A DNA stretch of 64,000 nt. It comes from Pseudomonadota bacterium (GTDB lineage: Bacteria > Pseudomonadota > Gammaproteobacteria > Steroidobacterales > Woeseiaceae). The DNA lies in NCBI GenBank assembly GCA_022563195.1, contig JADFNV010000012.1, forward strand, positions 1-64,000. Direction: 5' to 3'. The first letter of the stretch is position 1. The number at the start of each line of letters is the position of its first letter. The translations under genes were made by a program, and so were the position numbers. Shown one piece after another: positions 26,904 to 36,190 of this stretch. The notes under the pieces were generated by a model. The model had not been told where the DNA came from, ran no database searches, and saw nothing but the letters and a program-made list of their open reading frames with translations.

Positions 26904-27736
26904 ACGATTTTCCCGATCGGTCTTTGCCCCTCGACCTGGACGATTCGCAGGAGGCGTTTGTCCAGGCGCACGGCTGTCAGTTGCCGACCCCAGACGCAAC
27001 CCGTATCGAGACTGACCAGGTTTGGGAGTGCGACCAGTCCAAGGGCGGACCAATGGCCAAAAACAATTCGCGTACCCGACCACGCCGGGTCCTCGACGTC
27101 ATACCAGGGCATGAGGTTCTTTCGCGCGGGCCAGGGCGCTCCGCTGTGCGAGAAATTGAGGCGCAATTTCGCAGTTAGCATGCGCATTCGTGTCAGGCAA
27201 TTGATAATAAAACGCAGACGCTTGTAGCCCGTGAGTCCTCCCGACCATTGCGTCGGCGTATTGCCGTACATCTTGTGAAGAATTGCAGCGCAATTGTCAC
27301 CCTGCAATTCAACTTCGACTTCGGCGGCACGCGCCAGTGTTTTTTTTGCGTTCCACTGCGGGTGCGTCCCGGCGTGCACGAGCAAGGTATCGAGTTGCTT
27401 GTCGTAATGTGCGAGCGGTCGATGCCGCAGCCAGTCGACGAGTTCATTACGGTCGGGTGCTCTAAGCAATTTTCGCAAAGAGTCAAAGCGCTGCTCTGAG
27501 CGGATCGTGCCAGCGGCAAGGGCGAGGAAGTGAAGGTCGTGGTTGCCGAGCACCGAGATTACCGAATCACCGAGAGATTTCACAAAACGCAGTGTTTTTA
27601 ATGACTTGGGGCCACGGTTGACGAGATCTCCCGTCAGCCAGAGCGTGTCTTCCGCGGGATCGAACATTATTTTATCGAGCAGTTTGCGAAATGGGTCGTA
27701 GCAACCCTGCAAATCGCCGATCGCGTACACTGCCAT
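26900..27736 (-). CDS. apaH: Diadenosine tetraphosphatase
   Basis: A 278-residue symmetrical hydrolase that cuts Ap4A to two ADP and also removes Np4 caps from RNA. The metallophosphatase motifs are intact: GDLQGCYD near residue 7, GDLVNRGP near 37, VLGNHD near 63, and LLVHAGTHPQW. ATG 27736 was preferred to a start two codons earlier. The order rsmA-apaG-apaH is conserved in gammaproteobacteria. Confidence 0.95.
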   Translation of the reverse strand: MAVYAIGDLQGCYDPFRKLLDKIMFDPAEDTLWLTGDLVNRGPKSLKTLRFVKSLGDSVISVLGNHDLHFLALAAGTIRSEQRFDSLRKLLRAPDRNELVDWLRHRPLAHYDKQLDTLLVHAGTHPQWNAKKTLARAAEVEVELQGDNCAAILHKMYGNTPTQWSGGLTGYKRLRFIINCLTRMRMLTAKLRLNFSHSGAPWPARKNLMPWYDVEDPAWSGTRIVFGHWSALGLVALPNLVSLDTGCVWGRQLTAVRLDKRLLRIVQVEGQRPIGKIV

Positions 27737-27752
27737 GATCACCTATTCCGGG

Positions 27753-28133
27753 CTAGTGCAACATGCCCGGCACCGCGAGCGTAAATGGCGCAATCGGTGC
27801 GTCGAAGTTAACGCCGTTGTCGGCTTCCATCCGGTACATACCCTGCATCGATCCGACCGGTGTCTCAAGTACGGCAGCGCTTGAATAACGAAACTCCTCA
27901 CCGGGTTTCAGGTGTGGTTGCTCGCCGACGACTCCATCTCCGATGACCTCCTGAACTTTGCCATTGGCGTCGGTGATGATCCAGTGACGACTAATCAGGC
28001 GCGCCGGCACGTCGCCTTCATTCGTAATCGTTATCGTGTACGCGAATACATATCGATGGGAATGGGGCTCGGATTGCTCGTCGATGTAGTTTGTAGTGAC
28101 CTGAATGCGGATGTCGGAGCTGGTTTTGTTCAT
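27753..28133 (-). CDS. apaG: ApaG (CorD) domain protein
   Basis: A 126-residue fibronectin-III-like domain protein. The family pattern is clear: [41 protein letters not shown], then [19 protein letters not shown] and GSMQGMYRM. It lies 16 bases upstream of apaH and downstream of rsmA, the usual order. The exact biochemical role of ApaG is not settled. Confidence 0.95.
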   Translation of the reverse strand: MNKTSSDIRIQVTTNYIDEQSEPHSHRYVFAYTITITNEGDVPARLISRHWIITDANGKVQEVIGDGVVGEQPHLKPGEEFRYSSAAVLETPVGSMQGMYRMEADNGVNFDAPIAPFTLAVPGMLH

Positions 28134-28170
28134 CGATTACGGTTCGGTGTTTGGGCAGCCAGCGCGTATT

Positions 28171-28980
28171 CTAACGTAAGGTACCGTGCTCCGGGGCTGC
28201 ATTTTCGCGTCGAGCGATGCTATTCGCGAGAGCGACGTAAAGGCTGATCGGAATGGCCTCAGCTCGCAGGCTGGAGTCTATGCCTATGTCCGCAAGTTCG
28301 TTTTCAGTGACGACTCCCTGCAGCGAATTCCGAATCGTCTTGCGGCGTTGACTGAAAGCTGTGGCGACGAGATTCGATAGCAATTTTTCATCGACGATGT
28401 CATAAGTACCAACGGGCAGCGGTGTGAGACGGACAATCGCGGATGTGACTTCTGGCGGCGGATCGAATGCGTGTCGATCGACTTCGAAAAGCGCGTCAAT
28501 CGCAAAGCGACAACCGAGCATGATGCCGAGTCGTCCGTAAGTCTTACCGCCCGGTGCCGCCGCCATCCTGTCGACGACTTCTTTTTGCAGCATGAAGTGC
28601 ATATCGCGTATTTGCTGTCGGTAATTGAGCAAGTAAAACAGTAGTGGTGTGGATATGTTGTACGGTAGGTTGCCGACGATACGCAGCGACTCCCCAAGCG
28701 CACCGTAGTCAAACTTCAGCGCATCGGCGGCATGGATGGTTACGCCTGAATCATCGCCGAATTGCCGCCGCAGTGCGGTGACGAGATCTCGATCGAGTTC
28801 TATCGCGTGCAATGAACCGCAGAGCGTTACCAGGTGTTGCGTGATCGCGCCATGTCCGGGTCCGATTTCGACAAGGACATCGTCACGGGTCGGCGCGATT
28901 TCGCGAATGATCGCGTCGATGACGCCCGGGTCCTGCAGAAAATGCTGACCGAATCGTTTACGTGGACGATGAGAGCTCAT
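28171..28980 (-). CDS. rsmA: 16S rRNA dimethyladenosine transferase
   Basis: A 269-residue SAM-dependent methyltransferase (KsgA) that dimethylates two adjacent adenosines near the 3' end of 16S rRNA late in small-subunit assembly. The signature RKRFGQHFLQD opens the protein, with VEIGPGHGAITQHL as the SAM motif and NLPYNISTPLLFYLL as the catalytic NxPY motif. It overlaps pdxA by 4 bases, consistent with translational coupling. Confidence 0.96.
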   Translation of the reverse strand: MSSHRPRKRFGQHFLQDPGVIDAIIREIAPTRDDVLVEIGPGHGAITQHLVTLCGSLHAIELDRDLVTALRRQFGDDSGVTIHAADALKFDYGALGESLRIVGNLPYNISTPLLFYLLNYRQQIRDMHFMLQKEVVDRMAAAPGGKTYGRLGIMLGCRFAIDALFEVDRHAFDPPPEVTSAIVRLTPLPVGTYDIVDEKLLSNLVATAFSQRRKTIRNSLQGVVTENELADIGIDSSLRAEAIPISLYVALANSIARRENAAPEHGTLR

Positions 28981-29960
28981 GAACTGGCCAACTTAGCTGC
29001 GAGTTTGACCGCTTCGATCAGGCTGCCGGCATCGGCGGTGCCTTTGCCCGCAATATCGAGGGCCGTCCCGTGATCGACAGATGTCCGCACGATCGGCAGC
29101 CCTAGGGTGACGTTGACCGCGCGGCCGAAACCGGCGTACTTGAGCACTGGCAGTCCCTGGTCATGGTACATCGCGACAACCGCATCCTTGTGCCCGGCGG
29201 CAGGGGTAAATGCTGTGTCCGCGGGTAGCGGGCCGCGTATCTCATAGCCGCGATTCGCCATTTCGCGTACGACCGGCGCAATGATTTCCTGGTCCTCGGA
29301 GCCGAGATGTCCGCTTTCACCCGCGTGGGGATTGAGTCCGCAAACGACAATTTCAGGCTTGTCGATACCAAATCGCGATCGTAGCTCATCATGCAAAACC
29401 TGCAACATCCCTCGCAAGCGCTCTTGTGTAAGGTAGTCGGGTACCTCACGTAGTGGCATATGAGTGCTGGCGAGCGCTACGCGCAAATCGCCGGCGACCA
29501 GCAACATGACAGCAAGCTTAGAATGAGTGAGTTCGGCGAGATATTCGGTGTGCCCGGTAAAGGTGATACCGGCGTCGTTGATCGTGCTCTTTTGCAAAGG
29601 CGCCGTCACCATGCCCGCAAAATGACCATCGAGGCATCCGTTTACGGCGTGCCGCAACCCATCGAGCAAGGTCTGCGCGTTAGCGGGGTCAGGCCGGCCG
29701 CACTCCGGTTGCTTGGGGAAACGTTGCGCAATGACGAGCAGCTCTCCAGCCGCGGCGCGTGTCGTGCCGACATCACCAATGTCAATTTCGCGGACGACGA
29801 CGTCAATGCCCACCATCTCACCGCGGGTGCGCAAAACCTCGGGATCTGTGATGACGACGATCTTGGCGGCGAGCTCGGTTTGGCCTAAAGCCAGACAGAG
29901 CTCGGGCCCTATGCCGGCAGGTTCGCCAGCGGTGACAACGAGAGGTCGGTCAAGCGCCAC
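28977..29960 (-). CDS. pdxA: 4-hydroxythreonine-4-phosphate dehydrogenase
   Basis: A 327-residue NAD-dependent dehydrogenase of the DXP-dependent vitamin B6 pathway. The family segments VTAGEPAGIGPELCL, TGHTEYLAELTHSKLAVMLL, GLNPHAGESGHLGSEDQEII and AMYHDQGLPVLKY are intact. The start is GTG. It lies between surA and rsmA in the conserved order. Product PLP serves GcvPB, KynU and Cbs in this window. Confidence 0.95.
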   Translation of the reverse strand: MALDRPLVVTAGEPAGIGPELCLALGQTELAAKIVVITDPEVLRTRGEMVGIDVVVREIDIGDVGTTRAAAGELLVIAQRFPKQPECGRPDPANAQTLLDGLRHAVNGCLDGHFAGMVTAPLQKSTINDAGITFTGHTEYLAELTHSKLAVMLLVAGDLRVALASTHMPLREVPDYLTQERLRGMLQVLHDELRSRFGIDKPEIVVCGLNPHAGESGHLGSEDQEIIAPVVREMANRGYEIRGPLPADTAFTPAAGHKDAVVAMYHDQGLPVLKYAGFGRAVNVTLGLPIVRTSVDHGTALDIAGKGTADAGSLIEAVKLAAKLASS

Positions 29961-29990
29961 GTTGACGTACCCGGTCGCCTGGGGTCCTTC

Positions 29991-31289
29991 TCAGGTACGA
30001 ATTTCGACGTAGGCTTCGTCGCGAATGCGTTGCATCCACAATTGCGTCTCTTCGTCCATCTTGCCATTGCGAATTCTGATATCGCAATTGCTTTCCTTAA
30101 GGTCTTCCGTGTTGTCATACACGCGCCGTTCGAGGACCTCGAGAATATGCCAGCCAAAACGGCTTCGAAAAGGATCGCTGACTGTGCCGATTTCGGAGTT
30201 ATTGACGACCTTTTCGAACTCGGGAACAAATGTGTCAGGCCCGCTCCAGTCCATATTGCCGCCATCATTCGACGAACCTGGATCATCGGATAGCAGCTTG
30301 GCCAGCTCGCCGAAGTCCTCTCCATTGCGCAACTTTTCCAGCGCATCATTGAGTCGTTGCTTCGCCGTCTCGTCGTCAATGATCTCGTTCGGAGTAACAA
30401 GAATATGCCGAATTCTGACCTGGTCGATATTGCTGCGCTGCGCAGCACTGCGCAATTCATTGACTTTGACGATATGAAAGCTGCTCGAGCTGCGAAACGG
30501 CTCGGATACGTCACCAGCCTGCATCATTGCTACGACACCAGTATAAATTGTTGGTAGCTGATCGCCTTTCATCCAGCCTAGCGATCCTCCATCAAGCGCG
30601 GTCTGCGCGTCAGAGTGTCCCATCGCCATCAGGCTGAAATCCGCGCCGCCGAGAATCTGCTCATAAATATCGAAAATTTTGCTCTTGGCTGCCTCGATTT
30701 GTACGGCCGTTGCTGCCTCGGGCATCGAGATCAAAATGTGTGACAGGTCGTAATCGGAATTGATCGCGACGCTGCCTTCAAGATCTTCGAGGCAATGCTG
30801 AATTTCGCGCGGTGACACACTGATGCGCTGGCCCACATCGATGCGCCGCAATTGATCGAGTGTAATCTCGTCGCGCAATTCACGACGAAAGGCCGCGTAG
30901 TCGACACCTTCCTCGGCAAGCAATCGCGGCATATCTTCGAAATTGGCGCCGCCCTCTCTTGCGATTTGGCCGATCGACTCGTTGAGCATCTGGTCCGATA
31001 CCTGCAAGCCGATCATCGTTGCGCGCTGCAACTGGATCTCGGTCAGGATCAACCGCTCAAGCAGTTGTTCGCGCAGAATGTCGGCTGGTGGCAATTGCAT
31101 ATTTCCATCAGTTGCGCGCTTTATGATCCGCGCTGTCTGTTCGCGCAGCTGGCTTTTCAGGACCACGCCGTCGTTGACAATTGCGGCGACGCCATCGAGA
31201 AACGTGCCGGTGTCGGAGAGCTCTTCGGCACTGAGGACGGGCGCGACTAAAATCGCGACGATCGCATATAATTTATTGATTTTTAACAC
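29991..31289 (-). CDS. surA: Periplasmic chaperone and peptidyl-prolyl isomerase SurA
   Basis: A 432-residue periplasmic chaperone for outer-membrane proteins. A short signal peptide (LYAIVAILVAPVLSAEE) leads into the N-terminal chaperone domain (VAAIVNDGVVLKSQL) and two parvulin domains, the first about 175-275 (YDLSHILISMPE) and the second about 285-385 (VRIRHILVTPNE). The start is GTG. LptD, encoded 6 bases upstream in the same operon, is a well known SurA client. Confidence 0.95.
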   Translation of the reverse strand: MLKINKLYAIVAILVAPVLSAEELSDTGTFLDGVAAIVNDGVVLKSQLREQTARIIKRATDGNMQLPPADILREQLLERLILTEIQLQRATMIGLQVSDQMLNESIGQIAREGGANFEDMPRLLAEEGVDYAAFRRELRDEITLDQLRRIDVGQRISVSPREIQHCLEDLEGSVAINSDYDLSHILISMPEAATAVQIEAAKSKIFDIYEQILGGADFSLMAMGHSDAQTALDGGSLGWMKGDQLPTIYTGVVAMMQAGDVSEPFRSSSSFHIVKVNELRSAAQRSNIDQVRIRHILVTPNEIIDDETAKQRLNDALEKLRNGEDFGELAKLLSDDPGSSNDGGNMDWSGPDTFVPEFEKVVNNSEIGTVSDPFRSRFGWHILEVLERRVYDNTEDLKESNCDIRIRNGKMDEETQLWMQRIRDEAYVEIRT

Positions 31290-31295
31290 TAATTC

Positions 31296-33557
31296 TTACC
31301 GGAGATCTGCAGAATAGCCAAGAATACCACGTTCCAACAGTTTGTCAGCCGCGGTGCCAACGCTCGTCATTCCCTTCAATATGAGTTGCAGACCGAACGA
31401 AGAATCGCGAGTTCCGTCACGAGTAGAAATATGTCGCCGCGACACCAGCCGCAGTCCCCAGCAACAACTTTCGTACTCGAGGCCGAAAAATTCTTCCAGC
31501 GTCTCGCGGTCACGGAATGAGAAATTATAGCGTCCGACAAAATTCCAATTTGAACTGATTGGCCAGGACCAAGACACGTCACCCTGTTCAAGAGATTCGC
31601 GGCGAAATCGATACGCCAGGTTGAGAATTTTGTTGCTTGCCGGGCGATACTGCAAGCGAGCCTCCGATTGCGTCGTGCCGCTGCCGGCGCTACCCCATTG
31701 ATGGCCGATATCGAAATTAAGATTGTCGTGTATGAGGAAGCGCACTTCGGCGATATAGTCTGATGATTCTTCGGCGATCACGGGTTGTCCGGGCAGCGAT
31801 ACGCCACTTTCGCTCAGGTAACGAGTTTGGCCGATGGTCGCGGATACGAGTTCTTTGCCGGTCGAGACATCGACAATGCGAGATGTAATGCCGAAGCTGA
31901 TTTGGTCGGTGTCGGCGATGCGATCAACACCGAGGAAGCGGTTCTTGCGATACAGCTGGACGAGATTCAGATCAGGTGTGATCGTGTCGAATACTGGCAA
32001 ACCGGATTGTTCCCGGTACGGTACATGAACAAATAAAAATCTCGGTTCCAGCGTCTGTATTCTGTTGCTGCCAATCATCGTCCGTTCGAGTACGAGTCCG
32101 GTGTCGAGACTTGCGATGGGCAGGGTGCGACTTGGCTTAGTTTGCTGACCGGGCAGTGTGTTGCTCAAAGCGTAGCGTGTGTAATCGACGGTTACGCCCG
32201 GGGTGACAAACCAGCCGGGGCGGGCGATCGGCAGTTCGACTTTCGGTGCGACGTTAAGCCGCCAGCCTGTAACCCCTATGTTGCGGTCGAAATTAACAAG
32301 CTCGCCACTGAGCCCGTAACGCAACCCCAGCCATCGATTCGGCCACTTGCCTTGCACGAGCAATTGCGGCAGGCGCCGATAGGGTTCGTCACTGGGGATG
32401 ATCGCATCATCGATAGTCTGGAAATCCTGTATCTGGCCAAAAAACGACAACGAGTCGGTGTGATAGTCAAAGCTCAAGCTGCGATCGAGGTGCGTGATGC
32501 TCGATTGGCTCAGGCTGCCACCGAGGTCCTCGAAGTACTGGCTGTCCGAGACCTCGCGAAAGTCGATGCGATTGCGCCAACCATTGGAAAACAGGGACAG
32601 GTGTCTCAATCTGAGCATATGACGAGAGTCGTTGAGAATACTGTCACTTGCCAGGTATTCGGCATCCACGCGACCGCGCATGGCTTCGGTCAGATAACGG
32701 AATTGCGTCTGCATCTGCAGGCCACGATCCGTCAGCAGTCGTGGTGTAATCGTCGCGTCGATATTGGGGGCGATGTTCCAGTAATAGGGGACGCGAATCT
32801 CGTTGCCACTGCGACCCGTGCTGCCTATCTCGGGCGTCAGGACGCCCGACTTGCGCGCATCGCTAATCGGAAATGACATGTAGGGGGCGTAAAAGATTGG
32901 CACGCTCTTAAATCGAAGTTTGATACCTCGGGCCGTGCCAACACCTGCGCGCGTGTCGAGAACGATTTGATCCGCTTGCAATAACCAGTCGTTTGACCCG
33001 GGTGGGCAAGTTGAATAGCTGACTCCATCTAGTTCAAGCCGGCCTCGCTCGTTAATTTCAAGCGCGTCGGCTGCTCCGCGTGCATTGTTGCTGCCGAGTG
33101 AAAATTCGGCGCCCTCGAAACGAATGCGACCAAAGTCATACGCGAATTCCGCAGAGTCGGAGGCGATCTGGGTACCCGAATCCTCATAGCGCACTGCGCC
33201 TTCAAGAAACAGGGCTCTTTGATCGGGGTCATAACGCGCACTGTCAGCTCCGGCGACTTTGCTACCCTGTCGGAGTACGACGCCGCCTGTCATTAAAGCC
33301 GTCGGATTGCTACCAAATTGGGCTTGGAGCGCTCCAACTTCGAATTCGATGGCGTCAGGATTTTCAGACGAAAACGCCGATTCAGCAGTCTCGTAGGAAA
33401 TACGGTCCATCGATGCCGCGCACGCAGTGGGTTCTGCGGCCTGCGCATGGGGCAAAACCAGCAGAACGCCGATGATGAGATAGGTTCTGAAAAACACAAG
33501 GTGACCGGAATAGAGGATTAACGGGAAGCGATGCGACCGGGATTTTTTCATTTGCAC
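31296..33557 (-). CDS. lptD: LPS-assembly outer-membrane protein LptD
   Basis: A 753-residue protein that inserts lipopolysaccharide into the outer leaflet together with LptE. After a signal sequence (TYLIIGVLLVLPHAQA) comes an OstA/LptA-like beta-jellyroll domain (about 70-190, TGGVVLRQGSKVAGADSARY) and then the large C-terminal beta-barrel. Cysteines suited to the structural disulfides are seen near the N-terminus, in YSTCPPG and in the C-terminal SCCWGL pair. GTG 33557 has an AAGG site 9 bases upstream; an ATG two codons later is possible. It is divergent from amgK. Confidence 0.94.
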   Translation of the reverse strand: MQMKKSRSHRFPLILYSGHLVFFRTYLIIGVLLVLPHAQAAEPTACAASMDRISYETAESAFSSENPDAIEFEVGALQAQFGSNPTALMTGGVVLRQGSKVAGADSARYDPDQRALFLEGAVRYEDSGTQIASDSAEFAYDFGRIRFEGAEFSLGSNNARGAADALEINERGRLELDGVSYSTCPPGSNDWLLQADQIVLDTRAGVGTARGIKLRFKSVPIFYAPYMSFPISDARKSGVLTPEIGSTGRSGNEIRVPYYWNIAPNIDATITPRLLTDRGLQMQTQFRYLTEAMRGRVDAEYLASDSILNDSRHMLRLRHLSLFSNGWRNRIDFREVSDSQYFEDLGGSLSQSSITHLDRSLSFDYHTDSLSFFGQIQDFQTIDDAIIPSDEPYRRLPQLLVQGKWPNRWLGLRYGLSGELVNFDRNIGVTGWRLNVAPKVELPIARPGWFVTPGVTVDYTRYALSNTLPGQQTKPSRTLPIASLDTGLVLERTMIGSNRIQTLEPRFLFVHVPYREQSGLPVFDTITPDLNLVQLYRKNRFLGVDRIADTDQISFGITSRIVDVSTGKELVSATIGQTRYLSESGVSLPGQPVIAEESSDYIAEVRFLIHDNLNFDIGHQWGSAGSGTTQSEARLQYRPASNKILNLAYRFRRESLEQGDVSWSWPISSNWNFVGRYNFSFRDRETLEEFFGLEYESCCWGLRLVSRRHISTRDGTRDSSFGLQLILKGMTSVGTAADKLLERGILGYSADLR

Positions 33558-33613
33558 TATGGGTTACCTTCGCATAGTTTTGCAGGTGCTTCAATGCGTT
33601 ACGGAGACCACTG

Positions 33614-34636
33614 ATTAGCCAATCGAGCAATTCGACCGACGTCCGCCTCGCTGCGCTGACTGACTGGGTGCGCGGCATCGATGTGCTTACTGGTGCCGAT
33701 CCACAGCCGGCATCAGATGACGCCAGCTTTCGACGTTACTTTCGAGTGCAGCAAGGGCCTGAAAGTTTCATCGTCATGGACGCGCCGCCAGAGCAGGAAG
33801 ACTGCAAGCCGTTCATGCGCGTTGCGGGTTACCTCGAAGCCATGAATCTCAATGCACCGCGCATCATCGAGGCGAATACCGAGCAAGGCTTCTTGCTGCT
33901 CACAGACCTTGGCTCAACGCGCTACCTCGATAAGCTGAAGCAAGAGCCGGGTGCAGCCCCGGCATTGTATGGTGATGCGCTGCAGGCGTTGAGCCTGATG
34001 CAGGGTCGCGGCGCGGCCTACCAGTCGTCATTACCGGCCTATGATGAGGAGTTGCTGCGCTTCGAGTTATCGCTGTTCCATGATTGCCTGTGTCAGACGC
34101 ACCTCGGTCTGGAATTTTCTGACGATGATGAAGCGCGCTGGCAGTGTGTCTGCGATTTGCTCGTAGCGAACGCTCTTGATCAACCGCTGGTCTTCGTGCA
34201 TCGAGACTATCATTCGCGCAACCTGATGCTGACCGACGAGAACAATCCGGGAATACTGGATTTTCAGGACGCAGTCGAAGGCCCGCTGACCTATGACCTC
34301 GTGTCGCTGCTCAAAGATTGCTACGTGCGTTGGGCGCCGGAGCAGGTGCATGAATGGGTACTTGGGTATTACGAGGGCCTCGATGAGTCACTGCATCGAC
34401 AGGTCGACAAGTATTTGTTCATGCGCTATTTCGATCTCATGGGTGTGCAACGTCACCTCAAGGCGAGTGGAATATTCGCGCGCCTGAAGTATCGCGATGG
34501 TAAAGCGGCTTACCTGACGGATATACCGAGGACTTTGCGCTACATCGTTGAGCTTGGTCCACGATATGAGGAACTCGATTTTCTCATTGAGCTGATAAGA
34601 ACGCGTTGCCTGCCGGTGCTGGAGGATGCGTCGTGA
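33614..34636 (+). CDS. amgK: MurNAc/GlcNAc anomeric kinase AmgK
   Basis: This aminoglycoside-phosphotransferase-fold kinase phosphorylates the anomeric hydroxyl of MurNAc and GlcNAc in cell-wall recycling. Catalytic motifs are FVHRDYHSRNLML and the metal-binding GILDFQDAVEGP. No ATG gives a full N-terminus. The first standard start is GTG 33668, but family-like sequence (TDVRLAALTDWVRG) continues upstream in frame. A ribosome site ACGGAGA (33601-33607) suits ATT 33614 or CTG 33611, so I place the start at ATT, with GTG 33668 as the fallback. The next gene, murU, overlaps its stop. Confidence 0.87.
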   Translation: MSQSSNSTDVRLAALTDWVRGIDVLTGADPQPASDDASFRRYFRVQQGPESFIVMDAPPEQEDCKPFMRVAGYLEAMNLNAPRIIEANTEQGFLLLTDLGSTRYLDKLKQEPGAAPALYGDALQALSLMQGRGAAYQSSLPAYDEELLRFELSLFHDCLCQTHLGLEFSDDDEARWQCVCDLLVANALDQPLVFVHRDYHSRNLMLTDENNPGILDFQDAVEGPLTYDLVSLLKDCYVRWAPEQVHEWVLGYYEGLDESLHRQVDKYLFMRYFDLMGVQRHLKASGIFARLKYRDGKAAYLTDIPRTLRYIVELGPRYEELDFLIELIRTRCLPVLEDAS

Positions 34637-35286
34637 TCGCGATGATTCTTGCGGCAGGGCGCGGCGAACGACTGCGGCCCGTGACTGACACCATGCCCAA
34701 AGCGTTGGTCGAGGTTCGCGGCGAAAATTTGCTCGAAAGGCATCTCGGCGCCATTAAGTCGGCGGGAGTGGATACGGTTGTCATCAATCTCGGCTGGCTT
34801 GGCGACAAGATTGTCGAACGGGTCGGATCGGGATCGAGATACGGCATCAATGTGGTTTACAGTCCTGAAGACGACAAAATCCTGGACACCGGAGGCGGTA
34901 TCCATCGGGCACTGCCCTTGCTGGGCGACGAACCATTCCTGGTCGTCAATGCCGACATCTATACTGACATGCCGATGCCGATGCAAAAGCTCGGTGACGA
35001 CATGATGGGCCACCTGGTGCTGGTACCTGCGCCCGAGCACAAGAGCGCTGGCGATTTCAATCTTGTCGACGGCCTGGTCCGCAACGGTCAAAGTCCTGAG
35101 CTTACCTTCAGCGGTGTCGCAATCTATCGGCCTGAGTTCTTTGCACAATGTTCAGCGGGCCGATTCCCACTCGCGCCGATGCTCCGGGCTGCGGCCGATG
35201 ATGGCAAGCTCACCGGTTCACGGTACTCGGGACTGTGGGAAGATGTCGGCACGCCGGCACGCCTGGCAGAACTCAATCGCGGCTGA
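34633..35286 (+). CDS. murU: N-acetylmuramate alpha-1-phosphate uridylyltransferase
   Basis: A 217-residue nucleotidyltransferase that turns MurNAc-1-phosphate into UDP-MurNAc, completing the AmgK-MurU shortcut that bypasses de novo MurA-dependent synthesis and can give intrinsic fosfomycin tolerance. The signature [25 protein letters not shown] and the [11 protein letters not shown] and VVNADIYTD segments match. GTG 34633 overlaps the amgK TGA and has GGAGGA six bases upstream; ATG 34642 is possible. The end overlaps convergent lipB by 14 bases. Confidence 0.93.
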   Translation: MIAMILAAGRGERLRPVTDTMPKALVEVRGENLLERHLGAIKSAGVDTVVINLGWLGDKIVERVGSGSRYGINVVYSPEDDKILDTGGGIHRALPLLGDEPFLVVNADIYTDMPMPMQKLGDDMMGHLVLVPAPEHKSAGDFNLVDGLVRNGQSPELTFSGVAIYRPEFFAQCSAGRFPLAPMLRAAADDGKLTGSRYSGLWEDVGTPARLAELNRG

Positions 35287-35914
35287 GGCGCAGGTTGAGC
35301 AACAGGTGTGGCAGCAGTCGATCGCGGACAGAGCCTGGATCTCGCTCGGCCCCTAAGCTGCGAAGATCGGTCACCTCGAGGTTCGGCAGGCCGCAGGGAT
35401 TGATTCGCGAAAACGGCTCCAGGTCGACATCAACATTGAGCGCCATGCCGTGAAAACTGGCATTGCGCCGAATGCGCAGTCCCACGCTTGCGAGTTTGGC
35501 GCCGGCTACGTATACGCCAGGGGCGTCGCGACGGCTCGTTGCTTCGATGCCGTACTCGGCGGCCAGGTCGATGACACTCTGCTCAAGTCCCGTCACCAGT
35601 TCACGCACGCCGAGCCCGGCGCGGCGGAGGTCAATCAAGGGATAAATCATGAGCTGGCCCGGCCCGTGATAGGTTACCTGGCCACCGCGGTCGATCTGGA
35701 CAACCGGGATATCGCCTGGTTCGAGCAGGTGTTCGCGCGCGGCATTGATCCCGAGCGTAAATACCGGCCTGTGTTCCGTAAACCAGATCTCGTCCGCCGT
35801 TGTCGAGTTGCGGGTATCGGTAAAACGCTGCATGTCGTGCCAGACAGGCTCGTACTCTTGCAAACCCAGGTCGCGGATTGCGACACGATCGGATAATTGA
35901 GCGGCGTGGTTCAT
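35273..35914 (-). CDS. lipB: Octanoyl-ACP:protein octanoyltransferase
   Basis: A 213-residue enzyme that moves octanoate from acyl carrier protein to lipoyl domains such as that of GcvH. Motifs [22 protein letters not shown] (about 78-99), [11 protein letters not shown] with the catalytic lysine, and [10 protein letters not shown] with the catalytic cysteine are intact. It follows ybeD with a 4-base overlap, as in E. coli. The lipA gene usually found next is absent here because murU lies convergent. Confidence 0.94.
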   Translation of the reverse strand: MNHAAQLSDRVAIRDLGLQEYEPVWHDMQRFTDTRNSTTADEIWFTEHRPVFTLGINAAREHLLEPGDIPVVQIDRGGQVTYHGPGQLMIYPLIDLRRAGLGVRELVTGLEQSVIDLAAEYGIEATSRRDAPGVYVAGAKLASVGLRIRRNASFHGMALNVDVDLEPFSRINPCGLPNLEVTDLRSLGAERDPGSVRDRLLPHLLLNLRLSRD

Positions 35915-36174
35915 AGCGCCATCAGGACGTCATCGTGCGCGCAGACATCGCGATAGATGTCGTCGAGCTGCTGCTGACTTTGTGCAGTGACCGTAACCGT
36001 TATCGACACAAAGCGACCGTTTTTGCTCAAGGTGCTGCGAATGGCATCATCGCCCAGTGGCCCTGTGTGCTTCTCGACGAGCGATCTTGTCATGCTCCGG
36101 AACCCGGGCGTGTCGCGTCCCATCATCTTGATGGGAAAGCTGCAAGGAAATTCAAGAAGTGATTCGTCGTTCAT
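35911..36174 (-). CDS. ybeD: YbeD/DUF493 family protein
   Basis: An 87-residue ACT-like domain protein with the family pattern [13 protein letters not shown] near the start and [28 protein letters not shown] in the middle. It sits between dacA and lipB, its usual place. A role in regulating lipoylation has been suggested from context; no biochemical function is established. Confidence 0.92.
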   Translation of the reverse strand: MNDESLLEFPCSFPIKMMGRDTPGFRSMTRSLVEKHTGPLGDDAIRSTLSKNGRFVSITVTVTAQSQQQLDDIYRDVCAHDDVLMAL

Positions 36175-36190
36175 CGGACTTTCCGGCGAG

